Shown: one piece after another, positions 23,101-36,202 of the stretch | Layout of the letters: every line of letters starts with the position of its first letter | How positions within the stretch are numbered: position 1 is the first letter of the stretch | NCBI GenBank assembly: GCA_009602725.1 | Contig: WELB01000035.1 | Span: forward strand, 203,257-267,256 | DNA: 64,000 nucleotides | From: Spirogloea muscicola | Lineage: Eukaryota; Streptophyta; Zygnematophyceae; Spirogloeales; Spirogloeaceae | Direction of reading: 5' to 3' | Notes under the pieces: generated by a model | Told to the model about the DNA's origin: nothing | Databases searched by the model: none | Seen by the model: the letters and a program-made list of their open reading frames with translations, nothing else | Translations under genes and position numbers: made by a program

Positions 23101-26100
23101 TGTTGCATGCTACAGAAACTGCTGGACTCATTGTTAGGGAGGACTGCAGCTCAAGCAAAAACAATGACTAGTGGCAGGACTAGGACTCATTTTACACTGT
23201 CTGCTCTAATTTGTGGCTGATCTGTACTGCCCCCAGCCAAGCAGGGTGAACAGCCCTCGCATGCAGTGACTTGCTGTTTGGTCCTTCAACGCGTTCTCGC
23301 ATCTCGTCCCTGCTTCGATGCTGTACGGGGCAATCCGGACTTCACAGCTACACTATTACTGGTAAGCGACACCAGCCAACCAATCACTGGGGCATTGCAT
23401 CATACCTCATGATAATCTCAGTGTACAGTCACAATCGGCACGCACGATCTACAACAGCCTGGAGGTTCATTGACTACTTCCCGTTCGTCTTGCAGGCCAT
23501 GAAGTCAGAAAATCCAGTACTTGCCTATGTCGCTTCTATGACTGCTCGTATGGCGTTGAAGCTCTTTGCCACTGACTCGACTGCTGTGGATAGTGGTCTT
23601 GGAGCTGTATCCTCAGCTGCATTGGCTCTGCTCGGAACCACCACCCCAGCTGCTTCTGTAAGACATAGCATCTCCAAACGTCAGTGTATCCTAGCTACAA
23701 CGACTAGAAGATGGCAGCACAGTATCTTCAATCGCAAAGTAGAATACTGAAGTGGCATCTATGCTGCTTGCTCCTGAGGCACCTCCTCTCAATGTGCAGG
23801 AGATTGCTAACAAACATGCGGTTCTAAGCCCCGAGAATCTTAAGCAGTTTGTGGCGTTGCTCCACACTTTTGCCCCCGTGGCTGCAAATGCCCTGCAGGT
23901 TCGAGTCATCTCTCTTCCGACAGATGTGCTACTTAGGGGCTACTATTCCGTCAAGGCTTTGCAATGCATGTTTTGCCACTTACATCAGTGGTACTCCTGT
24001 CATCTCTTGATAGGATCTCGATATCTGACAGCTGTTACAGGAACTTTGTACTTGGCAGGTCCTAGGGGTACTGGATGTCTTTACATTAGCGCTGAATCTC
24101 CCATCCAATGAAACAGACGCTGACAGAACATGGACCAAGGTAACAATCACTGTGTACTAAGTGGCTGTCGTTGAATGCTCTAGATGTATCAATGTTGATG
24201 CAACATTGCAGTGCTTGTCAAATTGAGAACCCTTAAGCATCAAAGGTAAGACTTTGACCTGAGTATACTGCAGGCTATGGAAGCTTCACTGATGCTGGCA
24301 GCAGACACTTTATGCTCCATTTGCCGGTCACAGGTCCCAATAGTTTTCCGCAGGTGAGCATTCAGTATGGGTACCCAGAAGCTCAATGAGCTCAGTAGCA
24401 ATATTGGTGCTATTTTCTGAAGTTCGATTGACCATACAGTATAATAGGACGATTCACGTGCTCCAAGAACCATGCAGTATCATAGGAGAAGTCACGTGCT
24501 CCAAGTCTATTGCGAGGTGCTAAGTTGAGCCCTTGACAGTGATGGCACCTGTTTCCAGCAATGCTATCTTGCTAAAGAGGATCTTGGAGGTAACCTCGCC
24601 AAATGTGGCAGGTCATTTCCAGGTAGACAAGAGAAAGCTCATACTCCCAGTCGCTTGTGGATATTTGCATGTCACTTCTCCTGATCCATGTGGTGACCGC
24701 TAAGCTCTTTAAATTGGATGCAAAGCCTAGCTTGATCATTACAAAGGCCCCAAGGCCAGTGGTCTGCAGAAGTTCATAGCAAATCTTGTCATCGCTGATT
24801 CAGGGTAGCCTGTGCGGAGTCTTCACAATCCCTGATCTTATTTGTCTGCAGAAAACATCCCTTGCACAATGTGTGGTCCTGCTTCACTTGCGGACAGCCA
24901 TATTTTCAGTAAGTGAACGATCGAGAAGACTGAGTGGGGAGCTCCTGCATCTCCTCATGGATGGCAATCCTGAGACTTGGATTCTTCTGCATTCCGTGCT
25001 GCCAAAAGTAAGCACGCTGGTTACTCCCCTTCAAGTATCAGTTGGCAGGACTTTGTATACAGAGTCAAATCATCTCTGCTTACTTATTTTCCATTTCACA
25101 TAGCACTTTATCTGCTCACTTGCTTACTCACCCCTTTCCTCCATTCTGTCAAATTTGGTCTCGCCCTTTGAGCAAGCGTAGGCGTATACTAGAACAGTTG
25201 ATACAGATCTACATATGTACAGATGTACAGATTCCGCCAGGGATCTCAAGCTAAAAACGCCCATCATGCTTGGCAGGGTACAATGTATGTCCATGCTTCC
25301 AAGGCTGCTCAACTCAAGCCTTCTGGAAATGTATGACATCTTATCCATATGTTGCACAAGGTAGAAATTGGCAGCATGCTAGGACTTCTCAGAAAAGCGG
25401 GAAAGTGCAGTGCTGGCATTGTTATGGACTACAACCTGTTTCCGGGGGGTCCTGTGCATATTCGAGATAGCAATTGCGCTCTTGTGATCCTCATATCTTG
25501 ATCTCCTTGTTGAGGAAGATGTCCAGCGGGTGGCAGACAAAGGGTGTGTCGTACAGGATAGTCTGGCCGATATGTTGTCATCAGGCTGAAGTGCAGCACA
25601 TCTGTGAGAAGTTCATAAGTGGGCTAGCAAGTATATAGGAAACAAATTAGGTCCTGGTGCCAACAATTTGTAGTTTTGGCCTGGCATACCTACAGGAATC
25701 CAGGTCGCTCTTGGCCTGGCTAGAGACACTTGAGATTTTGCGAGTTGAGACAGTAGCAACACCAGTGCTCGTCTGGAATGACATAAAAAGAGCAGATTTG
25801 CAGAAGGTCAGAAACATTGCTGAGCCCACAATTCACATCACAGTAGAAGCCATCTGTAATAGCGGCATCAGCCATAGTTGCATTCCTGAATGACAATGAG
25901 AAAGATCAACATTGCCTGCAAATTCTCCTGTGAGAGCCTGCTGGGAGCTATTAGAGATTATTTTTGTCATTGTCAATTCTGATAATAACAATTTGAACCC
26001 CAAGAGCTTGTCTGCAATGCAGTTCCTACGAGAGGAAGTCAGCAACTTTGATGCTGTCATTGCTGCAAATCCTGGGCTCGAGTTCCACTATAACAGTGGT

Positions 26101-29100
26101 GATGCATTGCTCGAGTACTCTGCCTTGGGCGAAGGTGGAGGTAGTGATCTGAGCTACTCCTGACATAGCTGCAATATGCACAAGCATCTGCTTGCTCATC
26201 TTTTCAGATTGTAGCTCTATGCTCTTATTGCCTGCTTGCTTCTCCATCATTCTGCTGGCCCTTGCTTGCCAATATCTTGCATAATTTTTGGACTGGTAGT
26301 GCACAGCCTCTGCCCCCTTGCTGGAGTCGCTTGTGGATGTTGCAAGTGGTTACACCTTCAGTGCAGCATTTTTCTCAAGTTGCATGGTCTTGCCCTGGTG
26401 CTGCGCATGAGCTTAGCATATATTGTCATTCTGCACAGGCACACGGATTGGGGGGCTGAATCTGGAAATTCTTGTTGAAGGAAGTCCTCCAACTTCAGGA
26501 TTTTGGCAGCAGCATTGGAAGGTGGGGTTTCCTTCACTGGTTGTATTTGAATGCTAACTCACGCGTCTCCACCTTTGTACTGAGGCAATGTCAAGGACCA
26601 ATCACACTTTGTAACGCTTAATTTGGCATCAACAAGCGGAGTCAGCCACATGATAGCTATACCTCCCCTGCTCTCTTCTGCTACTTCATCCATGGGTATA
26701 CTGCTGAGTGGTTCTTTTGTGATGTCCTTGTGCTCCCAGCTCCAAGAGCCTGCACTGCTCTTCCAGAGTATTTTCCAGGCACTCCTCCTAGCATTCACTC
26801 CTTTGTACGGCACATGCGGCTTGCCTGAAGTTGACCCCAGGTTAGCTGTACACTCATTGTCGTGGATATATGAGCGATACTCAGAGGAATTATCCACAAC
26901 AATGGAGACCCTGAGAGCTGTTGAGGTGAGCAGCAGCCTTTGATGCTGATATCAGTAGTGGTGCAGTAATTCTTCTAAGCACTACTGTTGCTTAGAAGAG
27001 TGGGCCTGTCTTGCATGCATTAGAGTGTGGTTTCTGTGCATTTTAAATGCGTGCTGCTGAGAAGTCATGCTAGCGGCCTCGTGTCAGGCTCCTTGGTCTT
27101 TCTCTTTTACAGAGATGCTGATTAAGTATATAGCAGTCAAGCTCTGCCGCGCCTCCTGTCAAGTTGGTAGATTGAATGTCCATCATGTCGGCAGAGCTTG
27201 TTTACTACCACCAACTTGTAACTTGCTCCAGAGTATGGTCTCCATGCTACGAGAAGCCCTGGAGAATGACCACCACGTATTCACCTTCAAGGCCCTGGTC
27301 TTCCTTGTGGCTGCTATGGATCTTGGCGGTCGAGATAATGTCCTCCATCTTATCCGTGCAGGGGGCCTGACAGTGATCATTCCCATGATAGTTCTCTCCC
27401 TTGCTAAGGTTAGAAAAAGCACGTGGCAAATGCCCCTTCCTAAGAGTCAGCCTCAGATTGCCAGCTTTGCCTTTCATCGTCATGCAGGCATGGTGCTGCA
27501 AGCAAATGACATGAGAGCTTGTCTGATCGTGCACGTCTTGTCTTGTTACCCAGCTCTGCAAGGATGTGACCACCTTTGAATGCGATACAGCAAGCTTCAA
27601 GGGTCAAGGGCCAGAGACAGTCCCTGTGATGGGCTCAGATGGCCAACTCCGAATGGCACGGGTACCCTGTGGCAAAGAGACCAATCAGAAGGCAGCACTG
27701 GGCAGTGCCGACAGCGCTGTTGATGCCAGGGAAGCAATACGGTGGCAAGACGATGAAGTTCCTGAGAAGCTGCAGCTGGGAATGGCATTGGATCTGCTAG
27801 AGGCTTTGCTGAGGTGTGAATATTTGATTGGTGAATGTAGAAGCTGTTGATCTACAATCGTGAAGGTTGCTGATAATAGCATGTCAGTGCGGATAACAAC
27901 GTCAGCATGTACAATTGGCTGACCAGTGGTCTCTGCATACTGAAAGCCTACAATGGTTTTCTCATACTTGTTACATGTGCTTCCAATGTTTCGCTCGGAG
28001 ACTGCACATTTTGAGGCAAGAGCTGTGACTCCTATTTGATGTTACTTCAGGCTTTCAGGAGCCAAAGACTCAGTCAAACATTTTCCTCCCTCGGCCGTCT
28101 GTCTTGACCTCTGTCGTGAGGAGATCCTTTTTCACATTGTGCAACTTTTGCTTCGAGCAAAATCCCCTGTCTTTGGGAGGTTAGAGATTCTATCCTTTTA
28201 CTTCCTCTACAACACATGATTGCAGATATGACCTCTTCTTGCTGACAACATGCCCTCACCATCACAACAGATTGAGGTTCTTTCCATCTGCTGTAATCTG
28301 TCATGCACACCTTGTTGTTTGTACCTGCTTGTTTGCCTACTCGTGGATCAAATCATTTTCAAAGTCGTGTATGTAATATCTTCTATGTTGGATGGTTTTC
28401 CAGGTTACTGGCTGTTGTAAGTCACATAAGCACAGCAAATCGGGCAGCCACCCCTGGGATGTACAGATTTGGCTTGTTTGAAATCTTGGTGTGGAAACTC
28501 GTCGCAGGAGACCTCGCTGAACGTGATCGGTCAGCTATTGTCAAGTTCTTCTCTCAATCCCACCTTCTGCAGGTATGTCACCTTGTTAAGGAAGACCGTG
28601 GCCTCTCACTGTGCTCCCCATTGACGCTGAAGTGCTTCTGCACCTCCTCTGTTGGCATTCCTTCGCGAATCTATGAAAGAAATGTCGCTCTCCTCTGGCT
28701 TACTCTGTTATACAGATGTAATGGAAAACGTCATAGAAGCACTGAGATCCTCATTTAGGAGGTCATACGTCTCTCGGACTACAGTGCTAGCATCTGCCAC
28801 AGCTCACGGTTGTTGATCTGGAATTGCAGCATGCAGATTCATTGGCCCAGGCACCCACAAAAGGACTCATACATGTAGACCATCTGCCTTGGCATGAGAG
28901 CATTCTCCAGTTGTATTTTCCACCTGGAATCATTGTGAAGCTCATTTCTGAGGTAGAGTGCCACAGTGATTGTTTCGACTATCAATCAGAAAGTTGACTA
29001 TTGTGTTCCGCCCTCCCATGGAGCTAGCTAGTATCCTGTTGCACTTCACTCTCAGCTTGATTGTGTCGGATCCCACGTCTCCTTTGGTGCTGTACACATG

Positions 29101-32100
29101 CGCTACACGCTCCTGGGGCAATTTGTGCGCAAAGATGAGTATCTGGGACTGTACGTGCCTGCTACAGACTTGTGGGTCCGTATTATGCAGACCTGATGGC
29201 TACTTGTCATTCTACAGGGTCCTGAAGTCATGAAAGACATCATTGACTCAGATGTCCAAGACCCTGAAGTGATATGGAACAACGACATGAGAGCGCTGCT
29301 AGTTGAGCACGTTACAACAAGTCTGGAACCCTACGTGAAGGCCAGAGCTTCTGATCCTCAGGCTGTTTACATATACTCTAGTCGGCCGCCTGTCAGCTAC
29401 CCCGAATTAGCTGGTTTGCTTCCTCTCTCACAAGATTGATTGCTGCACTACTTCTGAATAGATGTCTTACATGAGCAGAGATGGCTGCATAAGTGCTTTA
29501 ATTTCAATGCAGCTCTTATGGATTGCCTTTGCTCATTGTAGGCTGATTTGTGATGTGTGTGCTGCTTCTCTGTTGATGGATCCTGCCAGATGCAATTTTT
29601 GTAGCACCTGTCTATCTGCACCATCTCCTTGATACAGAAGCTTTTCCAAGCCACCATATCAATGATGTATCATCTTTCCACAAGGCCATCATGACAGTAA
29701 GCTTCACCTGAGCCAACCTGAGCCCAACATATTTCACTCCCGTCATTGTTATTGAAATCCACAACAAGGTCATGAGGAATACAATTTGAACGTAAAGACT
29801 TTCTCAATGAGCCCAATAGTCCTGTGTAGTTTCCACAAGCAGCCCGCAACCTTGTTGCAGGCTGCTTCTCAAGGGGCCATGGCACTATATTTGGCCTCCT
29901 GTCTTGCCAGGAGTTATCAAGAATAATAGGGGGTGGAGATGTCCCAAGCACTTGGCGGAAGGAGGTCGCAAGAGTGGTTGCCCTACTTCATGCCCAGGTC
30001 AAAAAAAAATTCCCTCATTGATGATTGTCCCTGACTAGTTTGCAGCTTCACTTGCTGCACGGGCGAGTGACTACAGGAATACGACATACGTAATGTCTAG
30101 TAGTAGTCATGGCCAAGTGCAGACTCTCTGATGCAAGTTGCTACTCACACATTGGAGTCAAATAGTAGTGAGGCAGGTGGCAGTTGCTTGGTTGTTCAGT
30201 TTCCAGCATGTTAGGATAATGTAAGCTTTGTCTTGTCAAGTACTGCATGTCTGGAACTATGGAATGCTGCTCCTAGTTCTGCTTTTGCTTATGTTTCTCA
30301 CTTTCTGCTCACACATGCAGTGCTAAGCTCTTGGCAGGCCTTGGTGCAAGAAAGATACCCGAAAATACATCTTCCAGAGGATGCAGACACAGTTGTGATA
30401 AGTGCAGCTACACCTGCACTGCGCGTGTGCATTGCACAGCGGGAAGATTGCCCAGATCTCATGGCCAACATTCTGTCGTATGCGGCCAGGATACTGCGCA
30501 ACACTTACTTTGCAGAGTGAGCGTTTACTTATGGTGTTTGAAATTGCTCAAAGGACGTGGCTTAAAGAGGCTGAGCTCATGGCTCTTCAGAGACTGAGTA
30601 CAGGCTGATTTGGAGGAATTGACAGCATGTAGCATGTCATGACTTTGTCTTTGTTAATGACATGCACAACTTGTGTGAATTCAGGCGGAGGAGTTTAGCA
30701 CAGCCTGTCCTTAATTTTGCCCTTGGTGTGCTATCACTGGGAACAAAGGCGGCCAAAGAGGGTACTGCCTACCCTGAAGTGTGTGGCAGCCCTGCCTTGG
30801 AGGCTGCTGTTGCAGACGCGCTGGGCGTTCTGGAGCTTGCTTCAGCTTCAGCGTGAGCACGCCTGACAGCAGTCATGTCTCTTTGTGAAGAAGCCTGCTC
30901 AGTGGTCTCTGCGAGCTCCAATCTTGCTCAACTCAGGCTTGCTTTCGCTTCTGTGCTCCTTGCTTATCAAACTCTGTCTGATTTTAGAACTATGTTGTGC
31001 AATTCTTGGTATACAGGGAAGGCAGGACACTACTGCGGGATGATGTGCGTTGGCGCAAGGGTTGCTGGTGGGCGATGTGTTCTGCTGCTGGTCCAAGCAG
31101 AGCACCAAGTCCCGTGACCCTAGCTGCTCTCAACTGCCTCGACTATTTCTGTGGAGATCCAGAATTCTGCTACCGTGTTCTGAAGCAGGTAATTCCTTGT
31201 GAGTCGCTTTGGAGCACGATGTTACCTCACCTCTTTGAGAAGAGTCCTATTGAGAGAAGGGGTTGAGGTCGGTAGGAGGGTTGGTACTTGCAACCTTGTC
31301 TGTCTTCCAGTGCACAAGTTGTCTATCAGTGGTAGTGCTGGTGCACTGACCTGCCCTTCTTCCTTTCTGTCAAACAGGCATTGCTGCTGCCTATCCTCCT
31401 ACTCAGTATTCCAGATGAAGCAGGTCAGTTGGTGGAGGAGACAGACAAGGAATCAGAAAGTGGAGACGGAGTCCCAGTTGAAGAGCTCTTAAAGGCCAAG
31501 AACGTGCTCCGACTCTCTGCTGCCAAAGTGCTGCAGTCGCTTGCCTGTCAGTTGGCGCAACCATTGGAGGAGGAGAGTCCAGATTTGAGCCCAGAAGAAG
31601 TAGCTATAGTGTCATCTGGCGACTTACTTTCCAACATTCTACCTTACGCTCTTCTTGGTGCCTTAGTGGTATGCTGCCAGGCCACTGTCCACTACTTACT
31701 GTAAGGCAGACACTTGAAATGCTCAGGAACGTGCTGGTCTCTTGAAAAAGCTGCAGGCTGCACACCAAGTGCTCCCGACTGATCTGCATTGCATGAAGTT
31801 GGGAAGATCTTTGACATGACTTGCTACTCATGTGGAGAGATTGGTGTGTGTTCGATCAGGATCCAAAGAAGGGACCACCTGTGTTCCTAGAAATGGTTCT
31901 CATGACACTTCGGCAGCCAACAGCGATTTGGAATCTGGATGTTCGCCGGGAGCTGCGAGAGAAAGTGGCTCTTCGTATCCCTCAAGCAAGCAACTCTGAG
32001 AATGAGCTGCAATGGCTGGCGTCATTCAGGCAAGGCTAACTTTGTGATTCCTGCCTATGAGTGCCCATTGCGTATTCATCGACATTGTACTGTTCTATGC

Positions 32101-34652
32101 TTTGACAGCACATTATAATCTTTTCAATCATGGTTCGACTGTGAAATGAATAGGTATGATGCCTTCAAGGACGAGTTCATCCTCGGAGGCATCTTTGTTC
32201 GAGTATACATCGGCCCCGAGTGGCGGCACTCTGAGCTTCCAAACATGTCAACTTTCCTGGACAATCTGCAAGATTATTTATCCTCCAAGAAGGACCTCAT
32301 AGGTACAACATTGCAGGAAGACAAGAGCATAAGTGTCGAGGAAAGGCCTGAGACTTTCAATACGGCCTTGCTCGCTCTACGCCAGTGCCTGGAGTGGGCA
32401 GTTGAGGGCAGTGGCAGGGAGCCCCTTCTTCGCAGAGTGAGACTTCCATTACTGGAGGAGCTTTTGCGGGAGCCACAATCCAGTGCGTCTGTGCGGCAGC
32501 TGCTCATAGGCACCTTCAGAGCACTTGCTTGTAATGCCACCTCTCAGCAAGCACTGCTGTCCTCAGGCATCCTCCGCACCATAGGCTTTCAGCTGTGGAA
32601 TGGACTAGCAGGTCCGCAGAGTGCTGACGAAGGCGAGGCGCAGATGCCTGTCATCATTCTGGAGATGCTACTGTGCATGAGTCAGGAGATCCCGGCAAAG
32701 GCAGCTGCAGCAGATGGATTTGCTGTGACTTCCGGCCTTCTGCTCCCTCTCTTGGCTCTCTTCTGCAAATGTTCTCTACCTTCTGCTACTCCTCAGATGC
32801 AGTCTGTTGACTGCAGCGCGACTCCAGAGCCGCTCAGAGAAGCTGCAGCTAGGATCATAGGCCAGATCCTGCTGGCAACAGTGGGAGTCAGCAAAAGAGA
32901 GAAGCTGCTGCGCGACCTGCAGCAACACAGAGGAGCAGAAGGAAGCAACATTCAGTGGATGGCAGCAGCGGATGTCACAGACATGTACGAGATTTCCCAC
33001 TTGTTGAGCCCTGCCTCCGCCTCGACTCCAATCTCTCAGGCAAGGGAACGACAGATACCCCTTGCTGCCACCACCCTTCTCCTGTGCCTCCCAGTGAACA
33101 TCCTCTCCGCCATTGCGCAAGACCCCTCCAGAGCTGGTGAACTGTACGACTCAGCTTCGGTGTCTCCTTGCCTCGTCTGGGACCAGGGAACAAGGGCCCA
33201 GGTCACGAGAGCTCTGACGGCTGCTGCAAATGCAGTGGTCCAGACGCTGTCTGGACAGCTGCAGCCTTGGTCCCTTGAGGATGCGGAGAGGCCGCTATTC
33301 CTGAGGCAGGTATTGGTGGAAGTAGCTCTTGATGAGGAGGAGGCGGCAAAGGAAACGAGACCTACATATGTGAGCTCTGGGGCAGAGCCACAGAATGGGT
33401 ACGCATGGGAGCTCTATCTTGGTGGTTACTACTTGGATCAGTTTTTGCGAGACCCCAGCTACCAGTTTCCCAGAGCAGGGGTTGCAGGAGACGAGAGGCT
33501 CCTCGGAGAGCTTAGGAAGACTATGGTAGCTGCCTCGTCTTCTGGAGAGGAGGGCGGCGGAAGGTGGACATTCGATGATCGGAGGAGGCTGCTCCTGGCG
33601 CTGCTGCTTCTGTTCAGGGCAAGGCCCAAGCTTCTTCAGGTCAAGAGGGCTGCCAGCATTGACGTCTTCCTGCCAGCTTATGACTTCATTGCAGGGAGCA
33701 GGCCCGAGGAGCGGAGAGGCCTGGCGCAAGCAGCCATACTGCTACTGCAGTGTGCAGCTTCATATCCCGAGGTGGCGGAGGCTGCTGTCACGGACGAGCT
33801 CATTACAGCTCTGCTGCCATTTCTGGCCCTGGCGCCACCTTCAGATGCAGAAGGCTTTCCTGGCACAGACCCGCAGTTGTGCTGCCTGGTGCTCCTGCTT
33901 CGCCTGCTGCGCTACTCCAGCAAGGCAGTCTCGGTTGGGCTACGTCAGGGCATGGTCATTGAGCTCGCCAAGATTGTGACTGAAGCGAAAGGGGGGGCTG
34001 CAGCTCGTGAGAAGGCAGCCAAGGCTTTGGCGCTGATGTGCTCTGACAAGAAGAGTGGGGCAGAGGTCAGTGCCCAGCTGGACGAGCGGGTACCTGCTCC
34101 GCAGCGCAAGTCATGGTCTCAATTGGCAGAAAGGGTAGAGGATGATGTTGGAGTAGACACCCTGGCTCATCTGGCGAGGCACAGGTTCCCTACACCCTGG
34201 TGGGATGGCAAAGTTCCAGCCTCCACTCCACCTGTGGACACTATGGTAGGCGCCAATGGCTCCAAGGTAAGCTCTTGGAAGGGGCAGATATCCTATTTGT
34301 GCTTCCCAGAGCGTCAGCTACAAGTTGTATCCTGTGCCATGTGTCAAATGGGTCGCGCTCACAGGCATGCCCAGATCATCACAGTCATCAATGGGGTGAC
34401 TCCAATGAGCAGGCGGGAGCCTTGCTGCCTTTCAAGGGGCAAGCTGTTGTCTTGATAGCATCACCAATATGTCCTGTAGTTGCCAACTTGAGATTGAACT
34501 ACTCTTTGGACTGTCTGCTGGCTGTAACTTTCTCTGTTGACAATCACTGTTGACATTTGACACAAGTGTTGCTAAAACATCCATAGGTGTCAGCGGGGCC
34601 AAGAGAACCCGAATCTGAAGGCAATGGTTCAACAGGCTACGAAAGCCCTTGA
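20194..34652 (+). CDS. GRV2: RME-8/GRV2-like endosomal protein (DNAJC13 family), J domain not found
   Basis: RME-8/GRV2 proteins act on endosomes in retromer and Hsc70-dependent sorting. ATG at 20194 opens a PH-like N-terminus (exon 20194-20503; next 20738-about 20862; 21240-21395 with NLQDILQVEILGDDGR). Many helical-repeat exons follow. An IWN-1-like exon (FLREEVSNFDAVIAANPGL) is at about 26020-26150, and the second IWN repeat PEVIWNNDMRALLVEH...PPVSYPELAG at 29219-29411. IWN-3 (AIWNLDVRRELREKV) ends at 32029 with a GC donor and continues in the long exon 32154-34266 (YDAFKDEFILGGIFVRVY). IWN-4 is CLVWDQGTRAQ...LYLGGYYLDQFLRDP. A last exon 34587-34652 ends GSTGYESP. In relatives a J domain with HPD follows IWN-2. 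I find no HPD between 29411 and 30330, and the room is tight. Confidence 0.85.
29420..30000 (-). other. Unexplained antisense open frame inside the RME-8-like gene
   Basis: Minus-strand 29670-29951 is open for 93 codons and has a protein-like pattern (RRPNIVPWPLEKQPATRLRA, NNNDGSEICWAQVGSGEAYC). On the plus strand the same interval has a weaker armadillo-like piece (QAASQGAMALYLASCLAR, about 29855-29910). The interval is where the J domain of the host gene would be expected. It may be an inserted fragment, an inversion or chance. Confidence 0.3.
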
Positions 34653-36202
34653 GTTAGTAGATTCAAAGACTTAGTGATTCAAAGACCTTACAAGATGTTA
34701 CTGGTGAACTCCCACTCGAACCAGGTATATTCCATTCCTGTGACAAGCAACAAGCACCGATGTCCAGATGAGTGCGTCACTGTGAATAAGTTTGCAGAGC
34801 TGTACATGAATGAAATGCTTCACCATGTCTGACTGATGCATCTTATTCTGACAACTGTCTTCATCTTTGATGATCTAAGCAGGCACACGTTTTCGTTAGT
34901 GAGCACCTTGTGTGGCTGCCCAAGTCCTTTCATTCAGGGCGTTGTGTGTCATATGAGTGCGCTGTTTTGAGTGTATCACGGCTCATCACCATGCCCACTT
35001 GCACTACTTCCTCATGCTGAGTCCTCAGTAGGTAGGACCTGGCCATTCACTGGAGCACATTGCTTCAGGCTAATAAAATGAAGTGGATATAGCATTCAGG
35101 GTGTATATCGCCCACCCACCTTCAGCCTGGCCACATGCTTGTCTGTCAAGCATCTTCAAGCATCTTGTTTGAGCCTGTCGATGAGCTCAATGTCATCTCG
35201 CAGCTCAACTATGTCTTCCACTTGCCTTGAGTAGAGTGCTGCAACAGTGCCTAGGGCTGCAGTGGGCAAGACATGCTGCCCCTCTATGTCCTTTGCTCCC
35301 TTCCTCCAGCCAGCATGGCAGCCAGCTCCGCCATTTGCGTACCAGCATGCTGGTGCGTGAAGACATGCTGAGCCTCCCAGGTGGCTAGAGGTGTCCCCTC
35401 GTCTTGAGACCCCCTCACTGTGTGGCCTGTGGCTCCGCTACCATGGTCACGTTCATGTGTAGGCGCCGCTTGTGGCGCAACCAGAAGCTCGCCACTGCAA
35501 ACGCCGACGGGGACGCGGCAGCAAACGCGGACGCGCCCGCAGACGTGACCGCGACCGCCGCCAGCCCGCGGATGGTGGTGGCGCATGGGGGGGGTGGTGG
35601 GGGGGCGCACAGCCCTCCTCGGCAAGCCGCCCTCCCTCTCTCCCGCCTCGGCGAGTCGCCTCCCCAAGCTCAAACCATAGTCATCCCCAATCTCTTCCTT
35701 CTGCGGGCAACGCGCCTTCCCAACGTGGCCCGGGGCCCTCCCCCGGCGAGGAGGGAGGAGGGCTGCGGAGGCCCGCCGCTTACTTTTCTGGAGTAGCTCA
35801 CTTTCCAGCGAGACGGCAGCCGCCCCCCGAGGGGCCCGGCCATGGCGCCCCGCGCCGCGCCGCGCCGCGCCGCGCGGCCNNNNNNNNNNNNNNNNNNNNN
35901 NNNNNNNNNNNNNNNNNNNNNNNNNNNNNNNNNNNNNNNNNNNNNNNNNNNNNNNNNNNNNNNNNNNNNNNNNNNNNNNNNNNNNNNNNNNNNNNNNNNN
36001 NNNNNNNNNNNNNNNNNNNNNNNNNNNNNNNNNNNNNNNNNNNNNNNNNNNNNNNNNNNNNNNNNNCGGCGCCGGCGGCGGCGGCGCCGCCGCACCTGGC
36101 TCTCGCCGGAGCCGTGCGCTGCACGACGTGCTGCTGGACGCCGCTCCCCCTGCGGCGGAGGCCGCCTCCGACACCGGCCGGCCCCCAGCTGCGCCCGCAG
36201 CA
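34653..36202. other. Intergenic region with assembly gap
   Basis: 34653-35280 is AT-rich and shows nothing recognisable. 35500-36200 is very GC-rich with GCC/CGC repeats, consistent with a CpG-type promoter of the methyltransferase gene. Ns fill 35880-36066 next to a GCGCC repeat, so the 5' leader, and possibly an extra 5' exon, is hidden. Confidence 0.6.
35880..36066. other. Assembly gap (187 Ns)
   Basis: The gap is a run of Ns bounded by a GCGCC-repeat tract on the left and GGCGGC repeats on the right, so sequencing or assembly probably failed in a GC microsatellite. Confidence 0.99.
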
